The position numbers and the translations under genes were made by a program. A DNA stretch of 41,736 nucleotides, taken from assembly GCA_017501525.1 (NCBI GenBank), contig JAFVWT010000001.1, positions 1 through 41,736 on the forward strand. Direction: 5' to 3'. The stretch comes from Bacteroidales bacterium (lineage in GTDB: Bacteria > Bacteroidota > Bacteroidia > Bacteroidales > UBA932). Numbering within the stretch: position 1 is the first letter of the stretch; every line of letters starts with the position of its first letter. The notes below the pieces were generated by a model that was given only the letters and a program-made list of their open reading frames with translations, had not been told where the DNA came from and did not search any database. Below are positions 25,385 to 34,398 of this stretch, piece after piece.

Positions 25385-25954
25385 ATGAAGAAAGTAATTA
25401 ATGTGAGTATCGGTGGTAGAACATTTGTAATTGATGAAGACGCTTATGCAGCGTTGAACAACTATTTGGACAATTTCCAACGCAAGGCAGCAATGGGTTA
25501 TTCTACAAGGGAGGTGATGGATGAAATCGAGCGCCGCATTGCTGAAATTTTCTCTGAGCAACTTTCTTGTGGCCAGGAGGTGGTCAATATTGCTCTTGTA
25601 AACAAGGTTGTCGATATGCTTGGTATGCCTGATGGTTCTGAAAATGAACATTATTCAGAAAGTACACGCTCCGAATTCAATTCTTATTCCGCCCCTTCCA
25701 GAAAGTTGTTCAGAGACAAGGAGAAGGGTTCAATTGGAGGTGTTTGTGCAGGATTGTCCCATTATTTCAAGCAGGACTTGACTTTAGTGCGGGTTTTAAT
25801 GTTGATTATGCTTTTGTTTGGCTCTATGGGGTTCTGGCTCTATATAGTTTTGTGGTTTGTTGTTCCGGAGGCCAAGACTGCAATAGATAAATGTGCTATG
25901 TACGGAATTCCAGCAACGGCTGAGAATCTAAGAATGTTTCACCAAAAGAAATAA
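25385..25954 (+). CDS. PspC-domain membrane protein (short)
   Basis: A 189-residue protein. The N-terminal 90 residues (KKVINVSIGGRTFVIDEDAYAALNNYL, then EVMDEIERRIAEIFSEQL) form a domain shared with the 494-residue protein encoded at 26313-27797. Residues about 110-175 are a PspC domain (KLFRDKEKGSIGGVCAGLSHYFKQD) with one or two membrane helices (LVRVLMLIMLLFGSMGFWLYIVLWFVVPEA). PspC proteins sense or respond to inner-membrane stress. It lies 3 nt upstream of a PadR regulator gene and so is probably co-transcribed with it. Confidence 0.88.
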   Translation: MKKVINVSIGGRTFVIDEDAYAALNNYLDNFQRKAAMGYSTREVMDEIERRIAEIFSEQLSCGQEVVNIALVNKVVDMLGMPDGSENEHYSESTRSEFNSYSAPSRKLFRDKEKGSIGGVCAGLSHYFKQDLTLVRVLMLIMLLFGSMGFWLYIVLWFVVPEAKTAIDKCAMYGIPATAENLRMFHQKK

Positions 25955-25957
25955 TGT

Positions 25958-26296
25958 ATGGAAGTGATAGACAGTAATTTAGATAATGTTAAAGCCCAAA
26001 TGAGAAAAGGTGTATTGGAGTATTGTATTTTGAGTATTCTTAATAAAAAGGATTCTTATGCATCCTCCATCATTGCAGAACTCAAGCAGGCTAAGATGAT
26101 TGTCGTGGAGGGTACTTTGTATCCTCTTCTTATCCGGCAGAAGAATCAGGGATTGCTTAGTTATCGGTGGGAAGAGTCAACACAAGGCCCGCCTCGCAAA
26201 TATTATATGATTACGGAAAAGGGGCGTCAGGCGCTTTCCGAGATGGATAATGTGTGGAGGGAACTAGTTCAAACTATAGATTTTCTAAGAGGTTGA
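25958..26296 (+). CDS. PadR-family transcriptional regulator
   Basis: A 112-residue winged-helix regulator: MRKGVLEYCILSILNKKDSYASSIIAELK (helix-turn-helix), VVEGTLYPLLIRQKNQGLLSYRWE (recognition helix and wing) and GPPRKYYMITEKGRQALSEM. PadR proteins usually repress neighbouring genes until a ligand or stress releases them. It sits between two PspC genes (3-nt and 16-nt gaps), so the likely target is this operon. No effector can be inferred. Confidence 0.93.
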   Translation: MEVIDSNLDNVKAQMRKGVLEYCILSILNKKDSYASSIIAELKQAKMIVVEGTLYPLLIRQKNQGLLSYRWEESTQGPPRKYYMITEKGRQALSEMDNVWRELVQTIDFLRG

Positions 26297-26312
26297 TTTT
26301 TAACGGTATATT

Positions 26313-27797
26313 ATGGAAGATATTATAAAAGTGAGTATTGCAGGTGTTGCATTTACTCTGGAGAAAGAGGCTCATATCAGATTGGAAAACTATATTTCAT
26401 CACTGGAAAAGCACTATGTTGCAAACCCAAATGCAGATGAAATTGTCAATGGTATCGAGGAAAGAATCAGTGAAATTCTTTCGGAAAAGGGATATCGGGG
26501 TTCGGTTGTTCCTGTTTCCGTAGTGGAAGAGTTGATATCGATTTTAGGTTCGGTAGAGGATTTGGATGAAGATTATGTAATTAAGGATAAGCCTGAGGTA
26601 AAGAGGAGAATCTACAGGGATGTGGGCAATAAGCTTATTGGCGGTGTCTGTTCGGGTTGGGGAGCTTATTTCAAAGCAGATCCTATTATTTTCAGACTTA
26701 TTTTCTCATTGGCGGTGATTCTTTCATTTGCTTTCAAATCTGAACTCTTTCTCCTTTGGATTGTTATATATATTCTGATGTGGATAATTACCCCTGCGGC
26801 TGTTACCTCTTTTCAAAAATGTCAGATGAGGGGAGAGGAAAACAATATTGGTTCTATTCAAATGGGGGTGGAGAGTGGTTCGCGCGCTGCACGAAAAAGT
26901 TTTGAGGGGACACATAAGGTTTTGTCAAAGATTTCAAGAATTCTTGCAGTTTTTTGTGGTCTGGTGGTAGTCGCTGTAGGACTATGCGGAATCTTTGTTA
27001 CGATTGTCGGATCGCTGGGGCTTACATTAATAGATGCAGCTATCCCATTCAGCGCTGCCGATTTTATGACAATGGTGACCAATTGTTCCAAATGGGTGTC
27101 GGTGCTATTTGTGATTTTGGCTGTTCTGGTGGCGGCTCTTCCTGCAGTGGCATTGGTTTATGGAGGTATTCTGTTGATTTTTAACCTTAAATCACCAAAG
27201 TGGCGTCCGGGACTTGTGATGTTCCTTTTGTGGTTTGTCTCTTTGGCGGGTTTTGTCTCTATTATGATTTCTTATGCGGCTAATTTCCCCGATAACAATG
27301 GTTATTATCACCAAGAGAAGATGACACTCTCTGCCAACGATACCATTTTTGTGGAGTATGTCGATTGTAAAAAATATAACGATTGTCAAGTGTTGGTTAA
27401 TGGTGACAAATGGGAATATAATCTATTCTATGCCAATGAATCGGGCGACAGCGCAATGATGGTTTGTTATCCACATCTGGAGATTCACCGCAGCGGGGGA
27501 TTTATTGAAAATCCATATCTGGTGTCATCATCTGTCGTTTTGCAGAATGGGCTCTCTTTGAATGAGGTGGAGGAGATTAGAAATGGAGTGTTCTGGTCGT
27601 ATAGTGGCAAAACATTGTATCTCTCTCCCAAAATCGTGCAGAAAGGTGAGGCAATGACTGATATTCTAAGGAGGGTAGCTCTAAGGGTTGGTCCGGATGT
27701 GACAATAGTGGTAAAGGAGCCAGTCCCTCACAGATTTGAAGATTCTTTCGATTTGACCGACTGGAAATTCAAAGCAGTTCTGGAACTACTCGATTGA
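26313..27797 (+). CDS. PspC-domain multi-pass membrane protein (long)
   Basis: A 494-residue protein. The N-terminal domain matches that of the shorter PspC protein, followed by PspC (IYRDVGNKLIGGVCSGWGAYFKADPIIFRLIF), a further group of about four membrane helices (about 205-330) and a hydrophilic C-terminal domain (about 335-494) rich in strands, perhaps periplasmic. The last 12 nt overlap, tail to tail, the LuxR-type gene on the other strand. It likely acts in the same envelope stress response as its neighbours. No enzymatic motif is seen. Confidence 0.88.
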   Translation: MEDIIKVSIAGVAFTLEKEAHIRLENYISSLEKHYVANPNADEIVNGIEERISEILSEKGYRGSVVPVSVVEELISILGSVEDLDEDYVIKDKPEVKRRIYRDVGNKLIGGVCSGWGAYFKADPIIFRLIFSLAVILSFAFKSELFLLWIVIYILMWIITPAAVTSFQKCQMRGEENNIGSIQMGVESGSRAARKSFEGTHKVLSKISRILAVFCGLVVVAVGLCGIFVTIVGSLGLTLIDAAIPFSAADFMTMVTNCSKWVSVLFVILAVLVAALPAVALVYGGILLIFNLKSPKWRPGLVMFLLWFVSLAGFVSIMISYAANFPDNNGYYHQEKMTLSANDTIFVEYVDCKKYNDCQVLVNGDKWEYNLFYANESGDSAMMVCYPHLEIHRSGGFIENPYLVSSSVVLQNGLSLNEVEEIRNGVFWSYSGKTLYLSPKIVQKGEAMTDILRRVALRVGPDVTIVVKEPVPHRFEDSFDLTDWKFKAVLELLD

Positions 27798-28391
27798 GTT
27801 GGGATCTATCAGATTGTTAAGTAGTGCATATACTGTCAGGCCGGCAACTGTTTTGATGCCGGTCTTTCTTGTTATGTTTTTTCTGTGAGTAATGACAGTG
27901 TGGATAGAGAGATTGTATTTGTCGGCAATTTCTTTGTTCAACATCCCTTTTGCTATACATACAAGAATGTCCTGTTCTCTGAGGGAGAGTTCGTTTTTGT
28001 TGTTTTCTGAGATCTCTCTGTCAGAAGTGTTTGCGGAGCGTAGTTTGTTTATGATTACGGAAGGGGAGTCATAGACGGAGAATATGTCATCGTAAAGTTT
28101 CTTGCTTTCTTCATCTAAAGATAATGTGTTGATTCCTATAACGGCAGCATTGGAATATTCTGCTATCATAGAACGGAGTTGTCTTCTGGATGAGTATCCC
28201 CATAGTCCTGTGTCAATGATAATTATATCTACGGAACTGTTTTTTATGACATTCTCGTTCTCTCTGGATATGTCGGAGAGTATTGCCTCAAGTCTGAAGT
28301 TGCTATAGTTGTTGAGGATTCCGTCCAATCCTTTGGCTATAATCTTGGATGGGGTAATCAAGATTATTTTTTTCTTTTCGTTAGTTGTCAT
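27786..28391 (-). CDS. LuxR-type DNA-binding regulator with a degenerate receiver
   Basis: A 201-residue regulator. Residues 8-120 have the outline of a receiver domain with Asp60 at the phospho-acceptor place (IIIIDTGLW), but the acidic pair near the N-terminus is missing (LITPSK in place of VDDE) and no conserved Lys is clear. It may therefore not be phosphorylated. The C-terminal domain (about 133-200) is a standard LuxR helix-turn-helix: LSLREQDILVCIAKGMLNKEIADKYNLSIHTVITHRKNITRKTGI. The start overlaps the stop of the hemerythrin-like gene by 11 nt, so both are in one operon. It probably answers an iron, oxygen or NO signal; that is inference. Confidence 0.85.
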   Translation of the reverse strand: MTTNEKKKIILITPSKIIAKGLDGILNNYSNFRLEAILSDISRENENVIKNSSVDIIIIDTGLWGYSSRRQLRSMIAEYSNAAVIGINTLSLDEESKKLYDDIFSVYDSPSVIINKLRSANTSDREISENNKNELSLREQDILVCIAKGMLNKEIADKYNLSIHTVITHRKNITRKTGIKTVAGLTVYALLNNLIDPNSIE

Positions 28392-29094
28392 TGTTTTCTA
28401 GTTTATTTACCAAAGGAATCAGGATATTATTCTCTATTGAAGTGTGCTTTTTGAGGTCGTATTCTAATTTATATAGATGGGAAAGGACCTTTATTGCCAA
28501 TAGGGAGTCGCAGACTGAGGGAAGATATTTCATCAGAATATTGCGCAGGTCGTTGAGTTTTTCGTCAATGTTGCTGTGGCTCTCTTCGAATTTCCCGATT
28601 CTGTACTCTTTTACAGGGTCATCTGAGGAGATAGTTTTTATGTATGGGAATACAATGCTCTCTTCATACTCAAAATGGTTTGTTACCTCTGTGCGGTATT
28701 GGGAAAAGAAGTTGACAATTATATTCTTCCTTGTAGCCTCGCAGGGGGTTACAAGGTCGTTTATATAATTTTCAATTGTGTTGAGTTCTGTGAGAATATA
28801 GTAAGAGTGGGAGTTGTGAAGATATGTTATAATATCTTTGGGATCGGCACTCAGCATAAAATCATCGGAGGGGATATACCCTTCGTATATATAGGTGTTG
28901 CAGATGAGCATAAACGATGAGGGATTGATATTGTGCTTATTGCAAATCTCCGCTACGCTCTCATCTCCGAATCCCATATTTATTCCAAGTCTGTATAGAA
29001 CAGATAGAAGTCTGTAATCAATGTTTATCAGGTCAGCCATTTTAAGCTCTCCTGAGGTGATATATTCAATAGAGTTTGTAAGATATTTTGTCAT
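28381..29094 (-). CDS. Hemerythrin-domain protein
   Basis: A 237-residue protein. Residues about 1-75 form a small helical domain like the N-terminal domain of the RIC/ScdA iron-centre repair proteins (KMADLINIDYRLLSVLYRLGINMGFGDESVAEIC). The hemerythrin part has the expected iron ligands: YLHNSHSYYI, NHFEYEESIVFPYI, FEESHSNIDEKL and DLKKHTSIENNILIPLV. Such di-iron proteins bind oxygen or NO, or repair damaged Fe-S clusters. Next to a LuxR-type regulator and upstream of FeoAB on the opposite side, it fits an iron/redox role. Exact function is open. Confidence 0.88.
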   Translation of the reverse strand: MTKYLTNSIEYITSGELKMADLINIDYRLLSVLYRLGINMGFGDESVAEICNKHNINPSSFMLICNTYIYEGYIPSDDFMLSADPKDIITYLHNSHSYYILTELNTIENYINDLVTPCEATRKNIIVNFFSQYRTEVTNHFEYEESIVFPYIKTISSDDPVKEYRIGKFEESHSNIDEKLNDLRNILMKYLPSVCDSLLAIKVLSHLYKLEYDLKKHTSIENNILIPLVNKLENNDN

Positions 29095-29187
29095 TGTTAT
29101 TTAATGTGGCCCTTGTAATTTAAGGGGATTGCTATAAATTTAAAAACTTATGTGCTCTTTATTTTTCTCTTAGAATCTTACCTGATG

Positions 29188-29195
29188 CAAAAATA
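29188..29195 (-). promoter_or_regulatory. Putative -7 box of the hemerythrin/LuxR operon
   Basis: TATTTTTG on the minus strand, about 94 nt before the start at 29094; no clear -33 box. Confidence 0.3.
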
Positions 29196-29256
29196 ATCAA
29201 AAGGGCAGTTTTATAAAATTTTGTACGTTGCTTTAAGGTACTTCCTAATAATAATA

Positions 29257-29289
29257 AATGGGGTTCCTGACTGCAATTTGAACCCCATT
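29257..29289 (-). terminator. Terminator after feoB
   Basis: Perfect 9-bp inverted repeat AATGGGGTT / AACCCCATT with a 15-nt loop, 82 nt after the feoB stop on the minus strand, followed by an AT-rich run. Confidence 0.6.
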
Positions 29290-29370
29290 CATTTCAACAC
29301 TACATTATGGATTTTATGTTGCAAAGGTAGTGTCTGTTCTCTCTCTGCACAATAGCCAAATGTAGGTATT

Positions 29371-31761
29371 TTATAGGAAGATACTACCTATCTGGTAGAC
29401 TGCAAAGGATGCAATCCATGCCAGAATTATGGTATATACGGCGGAGAATATTGCCCATTTCCATCCTCCCCCTTCTTGTTTTATCGCAATAAAGGTGGCG
29501 ATGCAAGGGAAATAGAGCAGTACAAAGACCATAAAAGCAAGTGCTGCTGCGGGGCTCGAGGCTTGTTGCAGGGCTTTTTGAAGCATTGTCTCGCCACTTG
29601 AAGACTCAAGACTCTCTTCATCAATACTGTAAAGTACTCCCATAGTGCTTACAACCAATTCTTTGGCAGCTATTCCGGAGAGGATTCCAACACCCATTTT
29701 CCAATCGAATCCCAATGGTTCCAGTGCCGGCTCAATGGCTTTGCCAATTACTCCAATGTATGAGTTCTCTTGTTGCACAGCTTTGTCGGTTCCCTCTTCT
29801 TGGCGGGGGAAATATCCTAAGGACCAAATGATTATGGAAGCTATCAATATGATGCCTCCCATCTTTTGAAGGTATTGCTTCCCTTTTTCCCAAGTGTGCC
29901 TGATTATTGATTTGGAGGTGGGGACTCTATATGGAGGCAGCTCCATTACAAAAGGGAGATCGTCTTCTTTCATAAAGTGGCTTATCACTTTGGCCGAAAA
30001 AATGGCGAGTATAATCCCCAATCCGTATATGCCAAGCATTACCAGTGAGCCATATTCGGGAAAAAATGCCCCTACCAGCAATATATATATAGGTAAGCGG
30101 CCGGCACAGGACATTAATGGTATTATAAGTATTGTAACAAGTCTGCTTTTGCGCTCTTCTATCATACGGGTTGCCATAATTGCGGGAACGTTGCATCCGA
30201 ATCCCATAATCATTGGGATAAATGATTTTCCATGCAAACCCATTCTGTGCATGAGTTTGTCCATTATGAAGGCTGCCCGTGCCATATATCCCGAGTCCTC
30301 AAGAAGTGATATGAACATGTAGAGTATCAGGATATTGGGAAGAAATACAAGGACGCTTCCTACTCCGCCGATTATTCCGTCAACAATGGCATCTTTCAAT
30401 ATTCCATCAGGCATAGATGTAGAAATGAAGAGTGCAAATTTTTCCACTAACCACTCAATCCACATCATAGGGTATTCCCCAAGTTTGAATGTCGCTTCAA
30501 ACATTATGTAGAGAATCATGATGAAAATAGGAAATGCGAGCCACTTATTGGTAATGATTGAGTCAATACGGTCGGTAAGATTCTTTTTGGGTGATTCAAA
30601 AGAGGGCTTGTATGTCTCTTTTAGTGCCCCCTGGATAAAGGCGTATTTTGCATCGACAATAGCTGATTCCAGGGTGTTCCCCATTAATCTTTCGATGCGT
30701 TTTTCCTGTTGGTAGCGTTCTGCTATGATTTCGTCTCTGTTAGGGAGGAGTTCTATTTCCTTGGCTATCTCCTTGTCATTCTCAAGATATTTTATAGCAA
30801 GGTATCTGGTAGAGTATTTCTGTCTTATGCTGTCATTCTGCTTTATCAGGTTCTGTATGGATGAGATACTATTCTCTACTTCTGAACCATGGTTGATGTG
30901 AATGTGGCGTACCTTTTTAGAGGCGTTGTTTTCGTATATCTCTATAATCGAGTCGAATAGCTGGTCAATCCCCTTTCCGGTTTTGCTGACTGTAGGGATG
31001 ACAGGCATACCAAGCAGCGTCTGGAGCATTTCTATATCAAGTTTGTCTTTCCGCTCCTGGAACTCGTCATACATGTTTAGCGCCATTACTACCCTGAGGT
31101 CCATATCGATGATTTGGGAACTGAGGTACAGGTTCCTTTCCAGGTTTGTGGCATCCACTACATTTACCACTACATCTGGCAACTGGTTTATCAGGTGTTC
31201 CCTGACAAAAAGCTCTTCCGGGCTGTATGCCGAAAGGGAGTATGTTCCGGGAAGGTCGATTAAAATGAATTTATAGCCTTTGTATTCGAATTTTCCCTCT
31301 TTTGCATCTACTGTCACTCCGCTGTAGTTTCCTACGTGTTCATGACTGCCGGATGCGATATTGAATAGCGAGGTCTTTCCGCAATTGGGATTGCCTACCA
31401 GAGCAACACGTATGATATGGTCTCTCTCTTTTGCGAGTTCCTCCATTTTCCTGTCCAAATGTTCTCTTTCGTTTTGGTCGGCAATCAGTGGCTTGGCAGT
31501 TGTCTGTGGGATACCATTAAGTGCTTGGTATGCCTCAGTTTCACTGAGAACTTCAATTTTTTCAGCCTCGTATCTTCTGAGTGATATGCGGTAGCCTATA
31601 ATTTCATATTCAATCGGATCCCTAAGTGGCGCATTTAGAATTACTTTCACCTCTTTTCCTTTAATGAATCCCATTTCGGTGATTCTTTTTCGGAAGGAGC
31701 CATGTCCTGAAACCTTTACAATGACACCACGCTCGTTGGTTTTTAATTCCGATAATTTCAT
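29371..31761 (-). CDS. feoB: Ferrous iron transporter FeoAB fusion
   Basis: A 796-residue protein. Residues 1-75 are a FeoA (SH3-like) domain: MKLSELKTNERGVIVKV, ITEMGFIKGKEV, ISLRRYEAEKIEV. The FeoB G-domain follows: GNPNCGKTS (123-131), DLPGTYSLSAYSPEE (169-183) and VVDATNLERN. The membrane part has the Gate/core motifs MGFGCNVPAIMATR and MSCAGRLPIYILL. It imports Fe2+ across the inner membrane under low oxygen. The fusion with FeoA is common in Bacteroidota. It is driven from its own promoter at 31846-31877. Confidence 0.96.
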   Translation of the reverse strand: MKLSELKTNERGVIVKVSGHGSFRKRITEMGFIKGKEVKVILNAPLRDPIEYEIIGYRISLRRYEAEKIEVLSETEAYQALNGIPQTTAKPLIADQNEREHLDRKMEELAKERDHIIRVALVGNPNCGKTSLFNIASGSHEHVGNYSGVTVDAKEGKFEYKGYKFILIDLPGTYSLSAYSPEELFVREHLINQLPDVVVNVVDATNLERNLYLSSQIIDMDLRVVMALNMYDEFQERKDKLDIEMLQTLLGMPVIPTVSKTGKGIDQLFDSIIEIYENNASKKVRHIHINHGSEVENSISSIQNLIKQNDSIRQKYSTRYLAIKYLENDKEIAKEIELLPNRDEIIAERYQQEKRIERLMGNTLESAIVDAKYAFIQGALKETYKPSFESPKKNLTDRIDSIITNKWLAFPIFIMILYIMFEATFKLGEYPMMWIEWLVEKFALFISTSMPDGILKDAIVDGIIGGVGSVLVFLPNILILYMFISLLEDSGYMARAAFIMDKLMHRMGLHGKSFIPMIMGFGCNVPAIMATRMIEERKSRLVTILIIPLMSCAGRLPIYILLVGAFFPEYGSLVMLGIYGLGIILAIFSAKVISHFMKEDDLPFVMELPPYRVPTSKSIIRHTWEKGKQYLQKMGGIILIASIIIWSLGYFPRQEEGTDKAVQQENSYIGVIGKAIEPALEPLGFDWKMGVGILSGIAAKELVVSTMGVLYSIDEESLESSSGETMLQKALQQASSPAAALAFMVFVLLYFPCIATFIAIKQEGGGWKWAIFSAVYTIILAWIASFAVYQIGSIFL

Positions 31762-31845
31762 CTCTGTATTCTAAATTTGGTAAATGGAGTAGCTCCCTGT
31801 TTCCTTAAGTTTTTTCCGATATCTGGACTACTCCTCAATAATATG

Positions 31846-31877
31846 CAAAGTTACTTTTATAACAGAATATATTCAAT
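31846..31877 (-). promoter_or_regulatory. Probable feoB promoter
   Basis: Minus strand: ATTG (31877-31874, one off TTTG), 20 nt, TAACTTTG (31853-31846). The rest of 31762-32082 is AT-rich, with a direct repeat TCCTATGGT at 31960 and 31971. Confidence 0.55.
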
Positions 31878-32082
31878 ACCAATAAATAGTGATTTTGCAA
31901 ACTCTTTTCTGAAAAGTTTGAACTTTATCTGAATCCTTACAATCTTGTTTGCGGGGGTTTCCTATGGTGATCCTATGGTAAATTATCAGGAAGAATGTGA
32001 ATGTGGAATAAAATGTATGGAAAATAATGTGTATTTTTGAAAGTTTGAAATCTCTTTGAGTGAGAGTTAAAAATTAACCGGT

Positions 32083-34089
32083 ATGAAGTATTTTATTAGA
32101 ATTCTAATTGTTGCATTTTTTGTAGTAGGTGTATGTTATCTTGTTTGTGAGATGGGCTCCGGAAAGAATCAGGTGAGTATAATTCCTGCCCCGGTGGAGT
32201 ATTCTGCAGGTTCCGGAACATTTTCTGTTTGTGGGGAGAAATGTAAGTTGGATAATGGGCAGTTGAGGGATTATATCACGATGAATACTCCCCTTGATTG
32301 GTCCTTTTCGGAAGATGGAAGTGTGAGATTTATCTGTGATTCGGCTATTGTGGCAGAGGGTTATAGGATAAGTGTTACAAAGGACTCAATTATTGTCGGT
32401 TATAGTGATTACTCAGGTGCTTTTTATGCTGTGCAAACCATTTTGCAGATGATGGATGTTAGTGGAAGAGTACCGGTATGCGAAATATATGATTTTCCTA
32501 AGTATGAGTGGAGGGGAGCGATGTTGGATTTGTCAAGACATTTTTTCGGATATGATTTTGTGCTCAAGCAGATAGATGCCATGGCTGCCTTGAAACTAAA
32601 TAAGTTGCATCTTCATTTGACAGATGCGGCGGGCTGGAGAATCGAGATAGAAAAATATCCTCGTCTTACATCTTTTGCTGCCTGGCGGACCGGATCCACC
32701 TGGAAGGAGTGGTGGTTTGGAGACAGGAAGTATTTGGAGGAAGGGACTCCAGGTGCTTATGGTGGTTATCTTACTAAGGAACAGGCTCGTGAGATAGTAA
32801 GATATGCTGCCCAAAGAGGGATTGAAGTTATTCCTGAAATAGAGATGCCGGCTCATTCTGAGGAGACTCTGACTGCTTATCCGGAGTATTCCTGTACAGG
32901 AGAAATGTATGTTCATCCGGATTTTTGTATCGGTAAGGAAGGAACTTTCAAGTTTCTGGAGGGTATTCTGACTGAGGTTATGGAGGTTTTTCCGTCTGAG
33001 TATATTCATATTGGGGGAGATGAGGCAGGTAAACAGGCGTGGAAGAGTTGTCCCGATTGTCTGGAGAGGGTCAGAAAGGAGAAATTGGAAAATAGCGATG
33101 CTCTTCAACCATATATGATTAAGAGAATAGCCGATTTTCTGCAAAGTAACGGACGTAAGGTAGTGGGCTGGGATGAGATTCTTGTAGGAGGGGCACCAGA
33201 GCAGGCTGCAATTATGATCTGGAGGGGATTGGAAAATGTGGATGAGGCCATCAGTCAAGGTAATGACATTATACTTACCCCGGGTGCATATTGCTATTTT
33301 GACACATATCAGGATGCTCCCGACAGGCTTCCTGAGGCTATGGGAGGATATTTGCCACTGTCAAAAGTGTACTCCTATGAAATACCTGACAGTGAGAAAA
33401 TTATGGGTGTTCAGGGAAATCTGTGGGCAGAGTATGTTTCTACTCCTGAGCATGCTGAAATGATGATTTATCCAAGACTTTTTGCTATTGCAGAGTTGGG
33501 TTGGGGAACCGATAACAAAGGTAATTATGAGCAGTTCCGTTGTAGAGCTATGGTTCACGGGGAGAGGATGAGTGAGAAGGGTTATAATGTATTTGATCTC
33601 TCAGAGGAATATGGTCAACGAAAAGAGTTTTTAGCACCTATTGAACATCTTGCTATTGGAAAGAAGGTAATATACAATGCTCCATATTATCCTGGATATA
33701 CTGCGGGTGGTGATTCTGCGTTGGTAGATGGTATAAGAGGCGGCTGGACATATCAGGATGAGCGCTGGCAAGGCTTTATCCGAAGAGACCGTCTTGACGT
33801 GTTGATAGATATGGGTGAGGTTACTGATCTTTCTGAAATTTATGCTGACTTTATGCAGATATGTGGCCCTGAGGTTTATCATCCTGCACAGGTTATAATC
33901 TCAGTATCAGATGATAATGAGAGTTTTACTGAGCTATTGAATGACTCTTATGAAGTCGTTAGGGATTCAGGTATTACTTTTAAGCGTGTATCGTGGAGTG
34001 GCTCTTGTAAGGCCAGATATATTCGCTATCAGGCACGAGCCGGACAATTCGGAGGATTTGTCTTTACTGATGAGATTGTAGTGAAGTAG
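32083..34089 (+). CDS. GH20 beta-N-acetylhexosaminidase
   Basis: A 668-residue secreted glycosidase. An N-terminal hydrophobic segment (about 4-22) is a signal anchor or lipoprotein-like signal. Residues 30-135 fit the GH20b domain, and the catalytic barrel follows (about 140-495) with the DE pair in YIHIGGDEAGK (Asp313-Glu314), WRGAMLDLSRHFF and HLHLTDAAGWRIEI. The last 120 residues are a beta-sandwich like F5/8-type carbohydrate-binding modules. Releases terminal GlcNAc/GalNAc from host glycans or chitin-type sugars. No SusCD pair is adjacent. A -7-like TATTTTTG is at 32032-32039. Confidence 0.94.
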   Translation: MKYFIRILIVAFFVVGVCYLVCEMGSGKNQVSIIPAPVEYSAGSGTFSVCGEKCKLDNGQLRDYITMNTPLDWSFSEDGSVRFICDSAIVAEGYRISVTKDSIIVGYSDYSGAFYAVQTILQMMDVSGRVPVCEIYDFPKYEWRGAMLDLSRHFFGYDFVLKQIDAMAALKLNKLHLHLTDAAGWRIEIEKYPRLTSFAAWRTGSTWKEWWFGDRKYLEEGTPGAYGGYLTKEQAREIVRYAAQRGIEVIPEIEMPAHSEETLTAYPEYSCTGEMYVHPDFCIGKEGTFKFLEGILTEVMEVFPSEYIHIGGDEAGKQAWKSCPDCLERVRKEKLENSDALQPYMIKRIADFLQSNGRKVVGWDEILVGGAPEQAAIMIWRGLENVDEAISQGNDIILTPGAYCYFDTYQDAPDRLPEAMGGYLPLSKVYSYEIPDSEKIMGVQGNLWAEYVSTPEHAEMMIYPRLFAIAELGWGTDNKGNYEQFRCRAMVHGERMSEKGYNVFDLSEEYGQRKEFLAPIEHLAIGKKVIYNAPYYPGYTAGGDSALVDGIRGGWTYQDERWQGFIRRDRLDVLIDMGEVTDLSEIYADFMQICGPEVYHPAQVIISVSDDNESFTELLNDSYEVVRDSGITFKRVSWSGSCKARYIRYQARAGQFGGFVFTDEIVVK

Positions 34090-34398
34090 CGGTATAACGG
34101 TAAGATTTCTTACTTAATATTTCAAAAAGAAGGCAGATTAATCAGTCATATTGACTATTTGCTCATCCATTGAATGAGCCTGACTTACTTTACTCTTTAC
34201 TGCAATGTAATCGTCTGCGTATGTAAAAAAAGGAGATGACCTGATAAGGCATCTCCTTGATTTTCATTTACTTTAGCCAGTTGTTTTTAAGAAAATGTGG
34301 TTTTATGGTATTCTGTTCTTTCTCAGAATGACAGAGTCCGGAACAATTTTCAGTTTGAATATCTGACAAAAGTTTTACACAACTCCTTGTTACGATTT
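34090..34398. other. Intergenic region between hexosaminidase and trpS
   Basis: A 309-nt stretch without a gene between two convergent genes. It is AT-rich and holds the terminator hairpin at 34225-34258; nothing else is recognised. Confidence 0.6.
34225..34258 (-). terminator. trpS terminator
   Basis: Stem AAGGAGATG / CATCTCCTT (with an inner CC/GG pair past a one-base bulge), followed on the minus strand by seven T's, 140 nt after the trpS stop. It may also serve the convergent hexosaminidase gene. Confidence 0.8.
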
